Made by a program: the position numbers and the translations under genes. Below, piece after piece: positions 29,976-39,036 of a stretch of 39,176 nt of DNA (the stretch's first letter is position 1; every line of letters begins with the position of its first letter). The DNA lies in NCBI GenBank assembly GCA_028700625.1, contig JAQVSI010000008.1:1-39176 (forward strand), in the 5' to 3' direction. The stretch comes from Candidatus Shapirobacteria bacterium. GTDB lineage: Bacteria > Patescibacteriota > Microgenomatia > UBA12405. The notes under the pieces are model-generated. The model was given only the letters and a program-made list of their open reading frames with translations, had not been told where the DNA came from and did no database searches.

Positions 29976-30004
29976 ATATTAGTTTAATAAATATTTTTTG
30001 TCAA
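29976..30004 (-). promoter_or_regulatory. Late-region promoter upstream of head genes
   Basis: On the minus strand TTGACA (30004-29999) and TAATAT (29981-29976) have a 17-nt spacer, 6 nt before the start codon at 29969. It lacks the TACT...AGTA operator and is placed to drive the head-gene group. Confidence 0.65.
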
Positions 30005-30006
30005 AT

Positions 30007-30147
30007 TTATAATCCATAATTTTTAGCAACAGTTTTTTTTCTTTTTTCTCTTTTCTTTTTTATTAACTCTCTCATATCAGGATTTTGGGCATTTTTAACT
30101 GCCTGTTCAAGAAAAGTTTGGATTTGAATTCGACTTCCTTCAGACAT
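30007..30147 (-). CDS. Small basic protein (46 aa)
   Basis: Not in the ORF track. It begins MSEGSRIQIQTFLEQAVKN at an ATG that overlaps the upstream stop by one base (TAATG) and ends TAA at 30007-30009. The C-terminal half is highly basic (LIKKKREKRKKTVAK). Unknown function. Confidence 0.55.
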   Translation of the reverse strand: MSEGSRIQIQTFLEQAVKNAQNPDMRELIKKKREKRKKTVAKNYGL

Positions 30148-30341
30148 TATAAAACCCTTAAATAAATAGATTCAACTTCTTTATAATTCATGCCATCAGG
30201 CAAAACATAAGTCTGTTTATCTTTGACCACATCGATAAAAGAAGTTTGCATTTTTTTATTTAAAATTAACAACGCGGCAGGAACATCTCTTTGGGGGGTT
30301 TCCGACAAAGATATTTTATATTTTTTTAAATGTACTTGCAT
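30147..30341 (-). CDS. Small hypothetical protein
   Basis: A 64-aa alpha/beta protein (MQVHLKKYKISLSETPQRDV) with VVKDKQTYVLPDGMNYKEVESIYLRVL. The C-terminal part resembles the start of head-completion or connector proteins (TYVLPDG), but it is too short to be one. It sits between terminase and head genes. Confidence 0.55.
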   Translation of the reverse strand: MQVHLKKYKISLSETPQRDVPAALLILNKKMQTSFIDVVKDKQTYVLPDGMNYKEVESIYLRVL

Positions 30342-30353
30342 ATTTTATTTAAT

Positions 30354-30614
30354 TTATAACTTAAATTTCTTTTTAGCTTCTTTTATCTGTTCTTCTGATG
30401 CTACTTTTTTCTCAGAAGTTTCAATGAAAGGACTTAATATTTCTAGTAATTTTTCGCTAGTTCTCTCTCTAACTTTACATTCTTCTCCAGCATCTTTATC
30501 TGATAATTTATTTAAACCTTTTACAGTATCTAATTCCTTAATCTTAGAAATAACGAATTTTTCATATTCTAAAAAATCAGGATTATCCCTCAATCTATCA
30601 ATATATGATTCCAT
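30354..30614 (-). CDS. Small helical protein next to TerL
   Basis: An 86-aa, highly charged helical protein (MESYIDRLRDNPDFLEYEKF ... EEQIKEAKKKFKL), 7 nt downstream of TerL. Possibly a packaging accessory; no family is recognised. Confidence 0.6.
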   Translation of the reverse strand: MESYIDRLRDNPDFLEYEKFVISKIKELDTVKGLNKLSDKDAGEECKVRERTSEKLLEILSPFIETSEKKVASEEQIKEAKKKFKL

Positions 30615-30620
30615 AATTTA

Positions 30621-32114
30621 TTATAAACCAAATTTACTTTTAATTTGCTCTTTCCTTTTTTCTCTGTCATGAGCCAACAAGGCACGTTGAATTTCACTAA
30701 CAGGAGCTTCAGCAATATCATTTTGATAAGCCAAAGCATCTGGAACGTCATCATGAGCGCCTCTTGGAAAAAGTAACAGCTCATCGATTAAATCATTACA
30801 TTCTCCTTCAATAAAAAATATCGATCCACTAGAAAATCTTGGGATCAACCCTCTTATCCTTACTTCTTTTTGTCGTCCATTATGTTTTAATTCAATAATA
30901 TTTGGGAATTTATTTCTTTTGCGACACTCAATATCAAAAAATGGTTTTATTGCTTTAGTATAAAGAGTTGTTTCTATTCCTATTTTTTCAAAACCCTCTT
31001 CATGAAGTTTGAAAAGTAATCCTACTATTTCAGCAGAGTTAAAATGAACACCCATCGCTTTTATATACCAAAAATTTTGAGAATCAACATAATTTCTAAC
31101 TATTCCTGTTTTGTCATTATCTTCGTTTTCTCCACCAGAATCGATAGTAGCAAATTTTCGAGTATTTAATAAATCAACTTTTTCTTGAGTTATTGTTTTA
31201 AACCAAGTTTCTTTAAATTCTTGACTTTCAGAAGTAATTGGAGTTCCTTGATAAAGAGCAGAAAATTCATAAGGACCAAGAGTATTTTTAACAACCTCAA
31301 GTTTATCTAATGAGAATTTATCTGGCCATAAAGGATCTCCTTTTTTTCTAAAATCATCATCTTCAGTGGCAATAGCCGGAAAATTTATAAGTTTCCATTT
31401 ATCATAATGCTCAGCTCCCTCAAGCTCATTTTTCTTTTGCTCTCTTAATAATCGGCCAACCAAATCGTCAGTATGCCAACGAGTATTTAACACAATTATA
31501 GCCGTTGCACCTTCTTGACGAGTATAAAAAGTGGATCTATACCAATCCCATCGAGAATCACGAATAGTTTTAGATTCAGCCTCTTCCCTATTTTTGAAAA
31601 TATCATCAACAATACCGATTTTTAAACCAGTTCCAGTAATAGCACCTCCAGCACCAACCGCCATATAACTTCCACCCTTATCGGTTTTCCAATAACCCTT
31701 TGCTTTAGCATCAGATCTTAATTTAGTATCAAAAATTTCCTGATATTGTTCAGATTGCATAATATCACGAGTCTCTTCACCAAATTTAGTTGCCAAATCA
31801 GCAGAATAAGAAGTCACAATAATTGGCCAGTCGGGATGATGACCTAAAACCCAAGATGAAAATTTTTTAGTAGAAATTTCTGATTTTCCATGACGAGGAG
31901 GAATTGTAAAAATTAGACGAACATCTCGACCTTCTTCAACTTCTTTCATAGCCCATTGAAGAATATTGGCTAAACTTTCGTGAAACCAAGTGTCTTGATA
32001 ATTGCTATCAGTCGCGATAGCAAAATCAATTAAATTATTTTGTGCTTGACGCATCACCAATGCTTCTTTTGCCTCTGGTGAGACGTTCCGCAATTCTTGA
32101 GATTTGGTTATCAT
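30621..32114 (-). CDS. terL: Terminase large subunit
   Basis: The protein has 497 aa. The ATPase domain (~40-260) has Walker A PPRHGKSE (72-79), Walker B IGIVDD (166-171) and the coupling-type motif LNTRWHTDDL. The nuclease domain (~310-480) begins FATIDSGGENEDNDKTG, with the first acidic metal ligand, and ends with FPRGAHDDVPDALAY, the C-terminal acidic motif typical of the Terminase_6 C domain. It packages and cuts DNA at the portal. The start overlaps terS by 80 nt. Confidence 0.92.
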   Translation of the reverse strand: MITKSQELRNVSPEAKEALVMRQAQNNLIDFAIATDSNYQDTWFHESLANILQWAMKEVEEGRDVRLIFTIPPRHGKSEISTKKFSSWVLGHHPDWPIIVTSYSADLATKFGEETRDIMQSEQYQEIFDTKLRSDAKAKGYWKTDKGGSYMAVGAGGAITGTGLKIGIVDDIFKNREEAESKTIRDSRWDWYRSTFYTRQEGATAIIVLNTRWHTDDLVGRLLREQKKNELEGAEHYDKWKLINFPAIATEDDDFRKKGDPLWPDKFSLDKLEVVKNTLGPYEFSALYQGTPITSESQEFKETWFKTITQEKVDLLNTRKFATIDSGGENEDNDKTGIVRNYVDSQNFWYIKAMGVHFNSAEIVGLLFKLHEEGFEKIGIETTLYTKAIKPFFDIECRKRNKFPNIIELKHNGRQKEVRIRGLIPRFSSGSIFFIEGECNDLIDELLLFPRGAHDDVPDALAYQNDIAEAPVSEIQRALLAHDREKRKEQIKSKFGL

Positions 32115-32454
32115 TAAATTTACTCTCTATTACACCTGATAAATTAGTATCAATAACTTCAGATTTAAAGCCATGATTTTTTACAAGCATCATTTTAACA
32201 ATTGCTGGATTACATTTTGAAAAAATTCCAACGTCAATGAGTCTTTCCAATTGTAAGGCCAATATCATTTCAATTTTTTGTTTAAATTCTTTTTTACGCC
32301 TATCTTTTGCCCAATTATAAATAGTTTTTGTTACAACCCCCAATTCAATAGCAAGACTCTCTACTTTTGGCAGTTTAGTCAGATCTTCTTTAGCTTTTTC
32401 GATATATTTATCAACTTTCGGTAAAATATCTTTGTTATATTTTATTATAGGCAT
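32035..32454 (-). CDS. terS: Terminase small subunit
   Basis: The 139-aa protein has an N-terminal helix-turn-helix (PKVESLAIELGVVTKTIYNWAKD, ~29-51), then a helical oligomerisation region (FKQKIEMILALQLERLIDVG) and a basic C-terminal part. It lies directly before terL. It recognises the packaging start site on phage DNA. Confidence 0.8.
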   Translation of the reverse strand: MPIIKYNKDILPKVDKYIEKAKEDLTKLPKVESLAIELGVVTKTIYNWAKDRRKKEFKQKIEMILALQLERLIDVGIFSKCNPAIVKMMLVKNHGFKSEVIDTNLSGVIESKFNDNQISRIAERLTRGKRSIGDASSTK

Positions 32455-32480
32455 AACTAATAATATTCTAACAGAATTAA

Positions 32481-34709
32481 TTATTTATATTTTTTTATCA
32501 AAGACTCTCCATAATTTTTTCTAGCAGTAGTGTCTTGAATTTTTTTAAATTTTACAATTTCATCTTGAGCCTCTTTTTTACTTATCTTGTTTTCTTTTAA
32601 TGCCTTACCTAACGCATTTTCAACTTTAGTGTAACTTGACCACTCTGAAGTAGTGACTAATTTAAGATTTTTTGAGTCATTTGATCCACCAAGTTCAAGT
32701 GGAATAGTATGATCTAATTTCATTTGGGGGTTATCAGCATTGGCTTTCTTTTTGATATCCTGAGAATCTTTTAATGGCATACGTTCTACAATTACCGTTC
32801 CGTTAGTTACTCTTCTAATTTTTTGACCAGTAAAAATACGATTAAATGCAGTTTCAGGATCAGTTCCAAAAGCTTGAGCATACACTAAAACTGTCTGTAT
32901 AAAATCCTCATTAGAGATCTTCTTATCTTCAGGAATTATTTTACTTTTTATATTTGTTTCAACAGAAGAACTAACCGAAAAACCTAAAGCATCTAAAATT
33001 AAAGATCCTAAAACAAAAGAGGAATTTGGATCACTTTTAAACTGATCTACATTTTGAATTGAAATTGGTAATTGATTTTCAGCAATTGTACCTATTGTCG
33101 GAGTCCTTCCTTGATAATCTTTTCCTTTCCATTGGTCTCTAACAATTCCCAATATTGGGGACAATTTACCTTGCCAAAATTGATCAAAAACATCTAAAGC
33201 GGTATCTTGTCCATATTTACCAGCCAACAAATCAACATATTCTCCCTTGCTGTTTTTAGTCCAAAAACTTAACTTTCCTTCATGTAGTGTTGGAGTAAGT
33301 CGAGATGCAAGAACAACCAAAGAAGCCATTCCACCAGTGATATCAACCCATTTTCCCCAAATTTTAATTTTTCCAAAATTTGCACTATGAGGATCAGGTT
33401 CAACACTTTCCTTGTTTAACAATTTAGCAACAGTTAAAACAGAGGCAACAGTCAAAATAATACTTAAAAGATTTTTTGCTGCTTCTTTACGAGCAAAATT
33501 ACTCCTTCTAACTTTTGAATCAAAAAGATGAACTGTCAGAGTGTCAATATTTGCTTTTAAAAATTTAACTGAAAATAATAAGACATTGGCTTCTTTTGCC
33601 AAAACATCACCTTTTCCCCAACTTCCACGACCTGTCAAAGAGCCAATTAAATGACCTAAAGCAACAGCCTCATCAGAATTTAAAGTGTTTACTCCATTCA
33701 ACTCAGCTTTTTTGATTAATCTATCTGCTAAATCTGCCCTCAACCTTAAAGCGCCACCATTATATATAACCTCAGAGGCTTTGAATAATCTTCCAAATAA
33801 AGGGATTTTTTCTGGGAAAGAAGAGGGGTAAGCCTCTTCCGATAAAACATCTAATCCATATTTTCCAATTCGGTATTTTCCTAAAAGTGCGTTTGGACGA
33901 GAATAAATGTCAGCTTTTATACTGTCCATAACAGCATCATCCCCGGATTTCCACCAACTTCCCTTTGAAAGAATTTGTTTTCCCATGTCTGGCCAAGATT
34001 TTAAAAAGTCTTTAAACCAAATTGGTGATGTTCTCGTATCTAAAAGAGTTTTTATTCCTTGTCTACCCCAAAAACTATTATCGAAAGAAGCAACCGTTGA
34101 TTTCATAATACCGGGGATAGAGGTAAAAACATCTATCATTTTTTTAAACGGCTGATCTTTAAAAGAAATAGCTCTTGATCTTAATTTCAATTCGTTTACA
34201 TAATTTTCTAAAGCAACTTTATTTGCCCCATACTCCAATCTTCTTTCTTCGCTTGAAAATTTTCCATTTTTATCAATAGTTTTTTCAAGTTCCGCCGCTC
34301 TACCTGATAATTCACTTATTCTTTTTGCCTCCTCAACTGTTATATTTATACCTAACTTTGTTGAGGCTAAATCTTGTAAAAAAGCCTCTTCTTCTACTGG
34401 GTTTAAAACATTTTCTAACCTTTCTATTTTTGAAATCATATCTCTTCTAGTTTCTGCCGTCATTCCCCCAACCTTTTTAGCCCAACTTATATATCCAGCC
34501 TTTTGATTTTTTAGAAGTAATTTGCTTTCAAACAATGAGTTAACTTGCGCGGCATTTTCTTCACCGACAAATTTCGCCAAAAAAGTATGTCTAGCTGAAC
34601 TTGTCATACTGGCTAATTTATCAGGATCAATTTCACCACTAGTTAACCCTCTTTTAAATCTGTCTACATATTCTTTTAATAAACACCATTTGTTAGCCAT
34701 AATTAACAC
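32481..34709 (-). CDS. Large internal virion/polyvalent protein with C-terminal HNH domain
   Basis: The protein has 742 aa. The start is MLIM or MANKW (34700); MANKWCLLKEYVDRFKRG is the more natural start. Residues ~120-420 resemble the helical, aromatic-rich region of large polyvalent phage proteins (SFDNSFWGRQGIKTLLDTRT, RLFKASEVIYNGGALRLRADLADRL). A hydrophobic stretch (~418-435, AKNLLSIILTVASVLTVAKLL) may cross a membrane. Residues ~663-685 contain an HNH core, LDHTIPLELGGSNDSKNLKL. The size and place between virion genes and terS suggest a protein injected with DNA, carrying a nuclease. Confidence 0.65.
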   Translation of the reverse strand: MLIMANKWCLLKEYVDRFKRGLTSGEIDPDKLASMTSSARHTFLAKFVGEENAAQVNSLFESKLLLKNQKAGYISWAKKVGGMTAETRRDMISKIERLENVLNPVEEEAFLQDLASTKLGINITVEEAKRISELSGRAAELEKTIDKNGKFSSEERRLEYGANKVALENYVNELKLRSRAISFKDQPFKKMIDVFTSIPGIMKSTVASFDNSFWGRQGIKTLLDTRTSPIWFKDFLKSWPDMGKQILSKGSWWKSGDDAVMDSIKADIYSRPNALLGKYRIGKYGLDVLSEEAYPSSFPEKIPLFGRLFKASEVIYNGGALRLRADLADRLIKKAELNGVNTLNSDEAVALGHLIGSLTGRGSWGKGDVLAKEANVLLFSVKFLKANIDTLTVHLFDSKVRRSNFARKEAAKNLLSIILTVASVLTVAKLLNKESVEPDPHSANFGKIKIWGKWVDITGGMASLVVLASRLTPTLHEGKLSFWTKNSKGEYVDLLAGKYGQDTALDVFDQFWQGKLSPILGIVRDQWKGKDYQGRTPTIGTIAENQLPISIQNVDQFKSDPNSSFVLGSLILDALGFSVSSSVETNIKSKIIPEDKKISNEDFIQTVLVYAQAFGTDPETAFNRIFTGQKIRRVTNGTVIVERMPLKDSQDIKKKANADNPQMKLDHTIPLELGGSNDSKNLKLVTTSEWSSYTKVENALGKALKENKISKKEAQDEIVKFKKIQDTTARKNYGESLIKKYK

Positions 34710-37552
34710 TTAATTGAATTAATAAAACTTTCCCAATCATATTTTGATGGTTTTTTAACTTCATTTTTAATATCTTTCACAATTTTATCCTTAACCTGCT
34801 TTGTAGATTGACCGGGATACTTCTTTTTAAAAGTCTCTTCTCTTATTTTAATAATATCACTGATTGCTTTTACAGGAGAGTTGGGATCAATTTCGGTTAA
34901 AATTCCAATTTCTTGACCGAGACGAGTTGAAGTAATAGAAGCCAATTTCATTGCTAAATCAACATTTCCAATCGCCTGATTTTGCATCGCCACATAAATT
35001 GCATTTCGGAGAATACCTTTTGGCGCTTCCATTTCACCACTTAAAACTTTTATCGCATCATCAGGATTTTCAAGAGCATATTTAGCCGCCGCGGCAATAT
35101 TTTCTTTTTTACTAAGTTCGTTATAAGTGGAAAGTCCCAATTTATCGATGGTTTCTTGATTAATATTGTCTAAAGTATTTTTAACACGAGCTTCCAATTT
35201 ACTAACTTTTTCAGCACCTTCACCGACTGGTAATTGAGATCGCGGAACTCCAATAGTTTTTTCTAATTGCTCTTGTGAAGCCAAAACATCCTGCCACTCT
35301 TGATAAGCCTCATTTTCTTGATTTAATTTTAAAAGTTTTTGTTTCTCAGTCAAAGAATCTAAATATTTATTTAAGACTTTTTGTTTATCAACTAATTTTT
35401 TAATTTCAGGAGATCTTTTAATAGACTCAAGAGATTTGTTGGGTAAATTTATAGCAAAATCAAAAGCCTCTTGCTCATCCATTTCAGGATATTTAATCAT
35501 CACATCTTCCAAAACTTTATCTAAAAGTGGACCAGTATTGCTAGACCTAATAGTTTCAATATCACCTTCTTGAAATTTTTGACTTCTTTTATAAATTCTT
35601 TTCAATTTAGCAATATTAGCCGTATTTAAACCCGTTCTTTGCTCTTGAGCAACAGTAGCAATTCCCTCAGCCTCAGTTTTTAAACTATCAAATTCATTTT
35701 TGATATTTTTCAAAGAAGTTTGAACATCTTTTATCGTTTTTACATTCTCAATAGAGGCTTGAGTTGTTGGTGAAATTTTTGGAGTTATTTTTTCTTTTGG
35801 AGAATAAATAACTTCAGATCCAACACCATTTGACCTCACCAAATCTTTTAAGGGAACGGATTTGGTGAAAATTTTACTATTTTCTCTTTGAGCTAAATAT
35901 CTTTCTGCTCCTTTCTCACCAAAAACGACATGATCGCCGGGCTTAATCTCCTCAGTTCCAGCGCGACTAATAATCACTTGAGTTTCCGCAGTTGGATTTT
36001 CGAGAATAACATCTTTATTATGGCTTTTGACAATATCAATATTTTGAGGAGTATCAATCCTTTGATCTTCTCTACTTCCTGCCAAAGTATCAGAACTTAT
36101 TTTTTTAGTATTTGATTCACTAAAAGATCTGTTCAAATCAGCAATTTTAGATAATTCTGGTGGCAATAAGCTTGGGTTAAATTCGCCTTTGTAAACATAC
36201 CCTTGTTTAGTAAACCTATCTATATTTCCTTGTAAATCACCAGAAGTACCCGGAGCGTTTAAGTGAAAACCATATTTTGTTGCATCTGAAGAACTGTCAA
36301 TTACTTTTAATTTATTTATTAAGTCAGGCGTTGCCACATAGACATCATTTCCACCAGACGAATTTTTTATGGTTACTAATGAAGGTGAATAATTTTCTAA
36401 AGTTTTTGGTATTAAAGGTTCTCCCCTAATTTTGCTTATAGTTTCTTTTGGTAAAATAACTGGCGTTGCTGGAGTTATTTTCCCCTCAGGCAAAGCCCCT
36501 GAAATTTTCACCCCAACAGTCGGTTTCTCTAGGTTAGTGATACTAGAAATTTCATTGCTTGGGACATTAAAAATACTTTTTACTTTTCCCCAATAAGGTT
36601 TATCATTTATTTTAATTATTTTTTGCCATGGAAGATCGATTGTTACCCCTTGAGTTACAGCAGTTTTAAGTTGTGATTGAGGTATATCTAAATCAATTAA
36701 AGCCTTTCTAATATTTGGATCAAGTTCTTTATCATTAATAAAAAATCTTTTGACGACATCCTTATTTATACTGATAGTTTCGGGTATTTTATATTCAGTC
36801 GTTATATCCTTTGTTAATTTAGTGAAAGTATCTTGTCCGAGTTTTTGGATAACTGGCTTAACTTTTTTAGCCTCAATATCAATTAATTTTCCCATAGCAA
36901 TTTGAGAAATAAGGGCAAGCGTGTCTCCTACTGCTGGTTTTAAAGTTTCTTTGTCTTTTTGAGATAAAGGTAGTTGATCCATCAACATATCAGAATCAAT
37001 TCTTGTAGCTTCTCCGATTGTGACAAATGGAACAGAAAGCAATCTTGTCAAAAAAGAAATTACTGGAATATCATTTCCTGCCGCCATTGCGGCGTTTATT
37101 GGAGTAAAAATAACACTAGCAGCCCCAACAACATTTTTTAAACTTTGAGCCACAACCTCAGCTTTGGGAGTTTGTTTATCCATCTGAGTAGAGGCCTTAA
37201 TCTGATTAAAATAATTTATCGCCGGATCTTTAATTGCGTTCCAAGTATCGGATAAAATATTTTTAAAATTAGTTGGAGCAGTTATTCCCTTTACTGCATT
37301 TACTGTCTCAGGGAAACCTTGAGCTAAACTTTCTTTAATTGAACTAAGATAATCAAAAGATTGATTTGGTTTTGAATTTTCTAATGCAGGTGAGGGGGTT
37401 GTTATTGGAAGTGTAGGAGCAGGTTGAAATTTAGTAACAATATCAGCATATTTTTTAAAATTTCCTGACGAAGTGTTATTTTTTTTATCTCCATTAGAAC
37501 TGGAACTATAATTTCCTGTAATTGTCGGTAAATATTTTAGATATGATCCCAT
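34703..37552 (-). CDS. Large internal virion/polyvalent protein (949 aa)
   Basis: The N-terminal ~110 residues are low complexity. A hydrophobic stretch at ~135-200 (AASVIFTPINAAMAAGN, PVISFLTRLLSVPFVTIG) follows. The middle (~380-600) has several beta modules, including KYGFHLNAPGTSGDLQGNID and GDHVVFGEKGAERYLAQREN-SKIFTKSVPLKDLVRSNG, a pattern seen in polyvalent phage proteins. The last ~330 residues are long helices and coiled coil. It overlaps the 742-aa gene by 7 nt. A role as ejected inner-capsid protein is inferred from size, order and composition. Confidence 0.6.
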   Translation of the reverse strand: MGSYLKYLPTITGNYSSSSNGDKKNNTSSGNFKKYADIVTKFQPAPTLPITTPSPALENSKPNQSFDYLSSIKESLAQGFPETVNAVKGITAPTNFKNILSDTWNAIKDPAINYFNQIKASTQMDKQTPKAEVVAQSLKNVVGAASVIFTPINAAMAAGNDIPVISFLTRLLSVPFVTIGEATRIDSDMLMDQLPLSQKDKETLKPAVGDTLALISQIAMGKLIDIEAKKVKPVIQKLGQDTFTKLTKDITTEYKIPETISINKDVVKRFFINDKELDPNIRKALIDLDIPQSQLKTAVTQGVTIDLPWQKIIKINDKPYWGKVKSIFNVPSNEISSITNLEKPTVGVKISGALPEGKITPATPVILPKETISKIRGEPLIPKTLENYSPSLVTIKNSSGGNDVYVATPDLINKLKVIDSSSDATKYGFHLNAPGTSGDLQGNIDRFTKQGYVYKGEFNPSLLPPELSKIADLNRSFSESNTKKISSDTLAGSREDQRIDTPQNIDIVKSHNKDVILENPTAETQVIISRAGTEEIKPGDHVVFGEKGAERYLAQRENSKIFTKSVPLKDLVRSNGVGSEVIYSPKEKITPKISPTTQASIENVKTIKDVQTSLKNIKNEFDSLKTEAEGIATVAQEQRTGLNTANIAKLKRIYKRSQKFQEGDIETIRSSNTGPLLDKVLEDVMIKYPEMDEQEAFDFAINLPNKSLESIKRSPEIKKLVDKQKVLNKYLDSLTEKQKLLKLNQENEAYQEWQDVLASQEQLEKTIGVPRSQLPVGEGAEKVSKLEARVKNTLDNINQETIDKLGLSTYNELSKKENIAAAAKYALENPDDAIKVLSGEMEAPKGILRNAIYVAMQNQAIGNVDLAMKLASITSTRLGQEIGILTEIDPNSPVKAISDIIKIREETFKKKYPGQSTKQVKDKIVKDIKNEVKKPSKYDWESFINSIKC

Positions 37553-37553
37553 T

Positions 37554-38984
37554 TTATAACCCCTTTGCTTGGTTATAGAGAGCCTTTATCATGTCATAAT
37601 TTTCAGTTGGATCTCCATAAGCTTGACCTAAACTACTAGATTTATAAGCCTTATAAATTTCGTCTAAAGTCATTTTTTTGGCATAATTGATAACCAACTT
37701 CATGAAAGGGCTAATATTGACGGTATTTCCCTCAGAGTCTTGCTCTTGAGACCAATCAACGGTTTTTGCATCGTTGTTAAAAGACTCAATAGTTACAACA
37801 CTAGCATTTCCCCCACCTGTTCCAGTTTTACTTGAAGGCATTTTATAATAATAAACCTTTCCTTTACTATCAACAAATGATTTTAGTTGATCAGCGGGAA
37901 TACCAGAGGGACTAGATACCCAAACACCGCCAGCAGTAGTCAATTTATTAGCCTCATCCTTAACTTCTTTTGAATATTGATACTCAGCCAATTTAGAATT
38001 AATAGTTTCAACACTATCATTTAAAGTAACCCCAGATTGTGCCAAAGCCATCGCAGTATCAGGATTTACCATTAAACCTTTAATGTAATTTGAAGTTGTT
38101 TGGGCTTGATTTAATTCATTCTCCAATATTTTTGTCTGAGAATCAGCTAATTTTCTATCTTCAGAAGTTAAAGAAATAATATCTCTATTAGCCAAATCAA
38201 GAACTGTACTGTAGTAATTTAACTGATCCTTTCGGTCATTAGTAATAGCAGTAACACTTCTATCTATGGAAGTATAAGCATTGGCTAAGTAAGTATTTTG
38301 AAGAGCAACAACAGCATTTATAACACCGGCTCGAGCCGAAATATCACTCATTGTTTTTTGAATCCTTGGGTTTCTTATTGCAGAAAGACCAGTAACTTCT
38401 TGTTGTTGTTTTATTAAAGCGTTACCTTCGGTTAAAAGTGTATCTAATTCATCCAATAAACTTTTTTGACTAGCCAAAACATCAGGGACTCCTAATTCAG
38501 CGCCTTTACTTGTCTCTAAGTCGGCTCTAAAAGGAGTCGTTAATTGTTCAACATTTTTTAAAGCATCAGCTTCAGTTTTTTTTGCAATTTCTAATTTTGC
38601 TTGGGTTTCAGCTCTTTGAGTAGCTAAGTTTTGATCCAGTGCGGTTTTTGCTTTTAAAACTTCTTCATTTAATCCGCTAACATAGTCATTGTTTGGATTT
38701 GTAGTATAAGAGACTGAGGTCGCTGGTTGAAGATTTTTAACACTTAAATTGTTTAAATACGAATTGAAATCATCAACAGAAACTCCTTGAGCTTTTGCAG
38801 AAGCGGCATTTACTTCACTAGAAACAGTTTTACCCGCTGTTGCTGAATTACTTTCTGGGTGTTCAACGCCCGGATCTGAAAAAGTTCCATTCCAATATTG
38901 ACGACCTTGATACCAACCACCAGTTTGAAAACCACCTGAAGGAGCTGTTAATTTTAATTGCTCTGCCGTGTATTTATTAGCCAT
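37554..38984 (-). CDS. Coiled-coil internal virion protein (476 aa)
   Basis: The N-terminus has an aromatic segment GGFQTGGWYQGRQYWNGTFS. Residues ~90-330 are nearly continuous helix (VLKAKTALDQNLATQRAETQ, AKLEIAKKTEADALKN), and the C-terminal ~130 residues are globular (WVSSPSGIPADQLKSFVDSKGKVYYYK). It is first of the trio of large virion proteins, as in podoviral ejection-protein operons. The leader carries the AGCGTT hairpin directly before the start. Confidence 0.6.
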   Translation of the reverse strand: MANKYTAEQLKLTAPSGGFQTGGWYQGRQYWNGTFSDPGVEHPESNSATAGKTVSSEVNAASAKAQGVSVDDFNSYLNNLSVKNLQPATSVSYTTNPNNDYVSGLNEEVLKAKTALDQNLATQRAETQAKLEIAKKTEADALKNVEQLTTPFRADLETSKGAELGVPDVLASQKSLLDELDTLLTEGNALIKQQQEVTGLSAIRNPRIQKTMSDISARAGVINAVVALQNTYLANAYTSIDRSVTAITNDRKDQLNYYSTVLDLANRDIISLTSEDRKLADSQTKILENELNQAQTTSNYIKGLMVNPDTAMALAQSGVTLNDSVETINSKLAEYQYSKEVKDEANKLTTAGGVWVSSPSGIPADQLKSFVDSKGKVYYYKMPSSKTGTGGGNASVVTIESFNNDAKTVDWSQEQDSEGNTVNISPFMKLVINYAKKMTLDEIYKAYKSSSLGQAYGDPTENYDMIKALYNQAKGL

Positions 38985-38986
38985 AT

Positions 38987-39014
38987 AGCGTTATTTTTGG
39001 TTACAACGCTTTTT
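38987..39014. promoter_or_regulatory. AGCGTT hairpin / AAAAAGCGTTGTAA motif before the 476-aa virion gene
   Basis: On the minus strand AAAAAGCGTTGTAACC is followed by AACGCT 3 nt before the start codon; AGCGTT pairs with AACGCT across ~12 nt. It is the same arrangement as upstream of the tail fibre gene. Confidence 0.6.
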
Positions 39015-39036
39015 AGTTAACTATTTTATAAATTAA

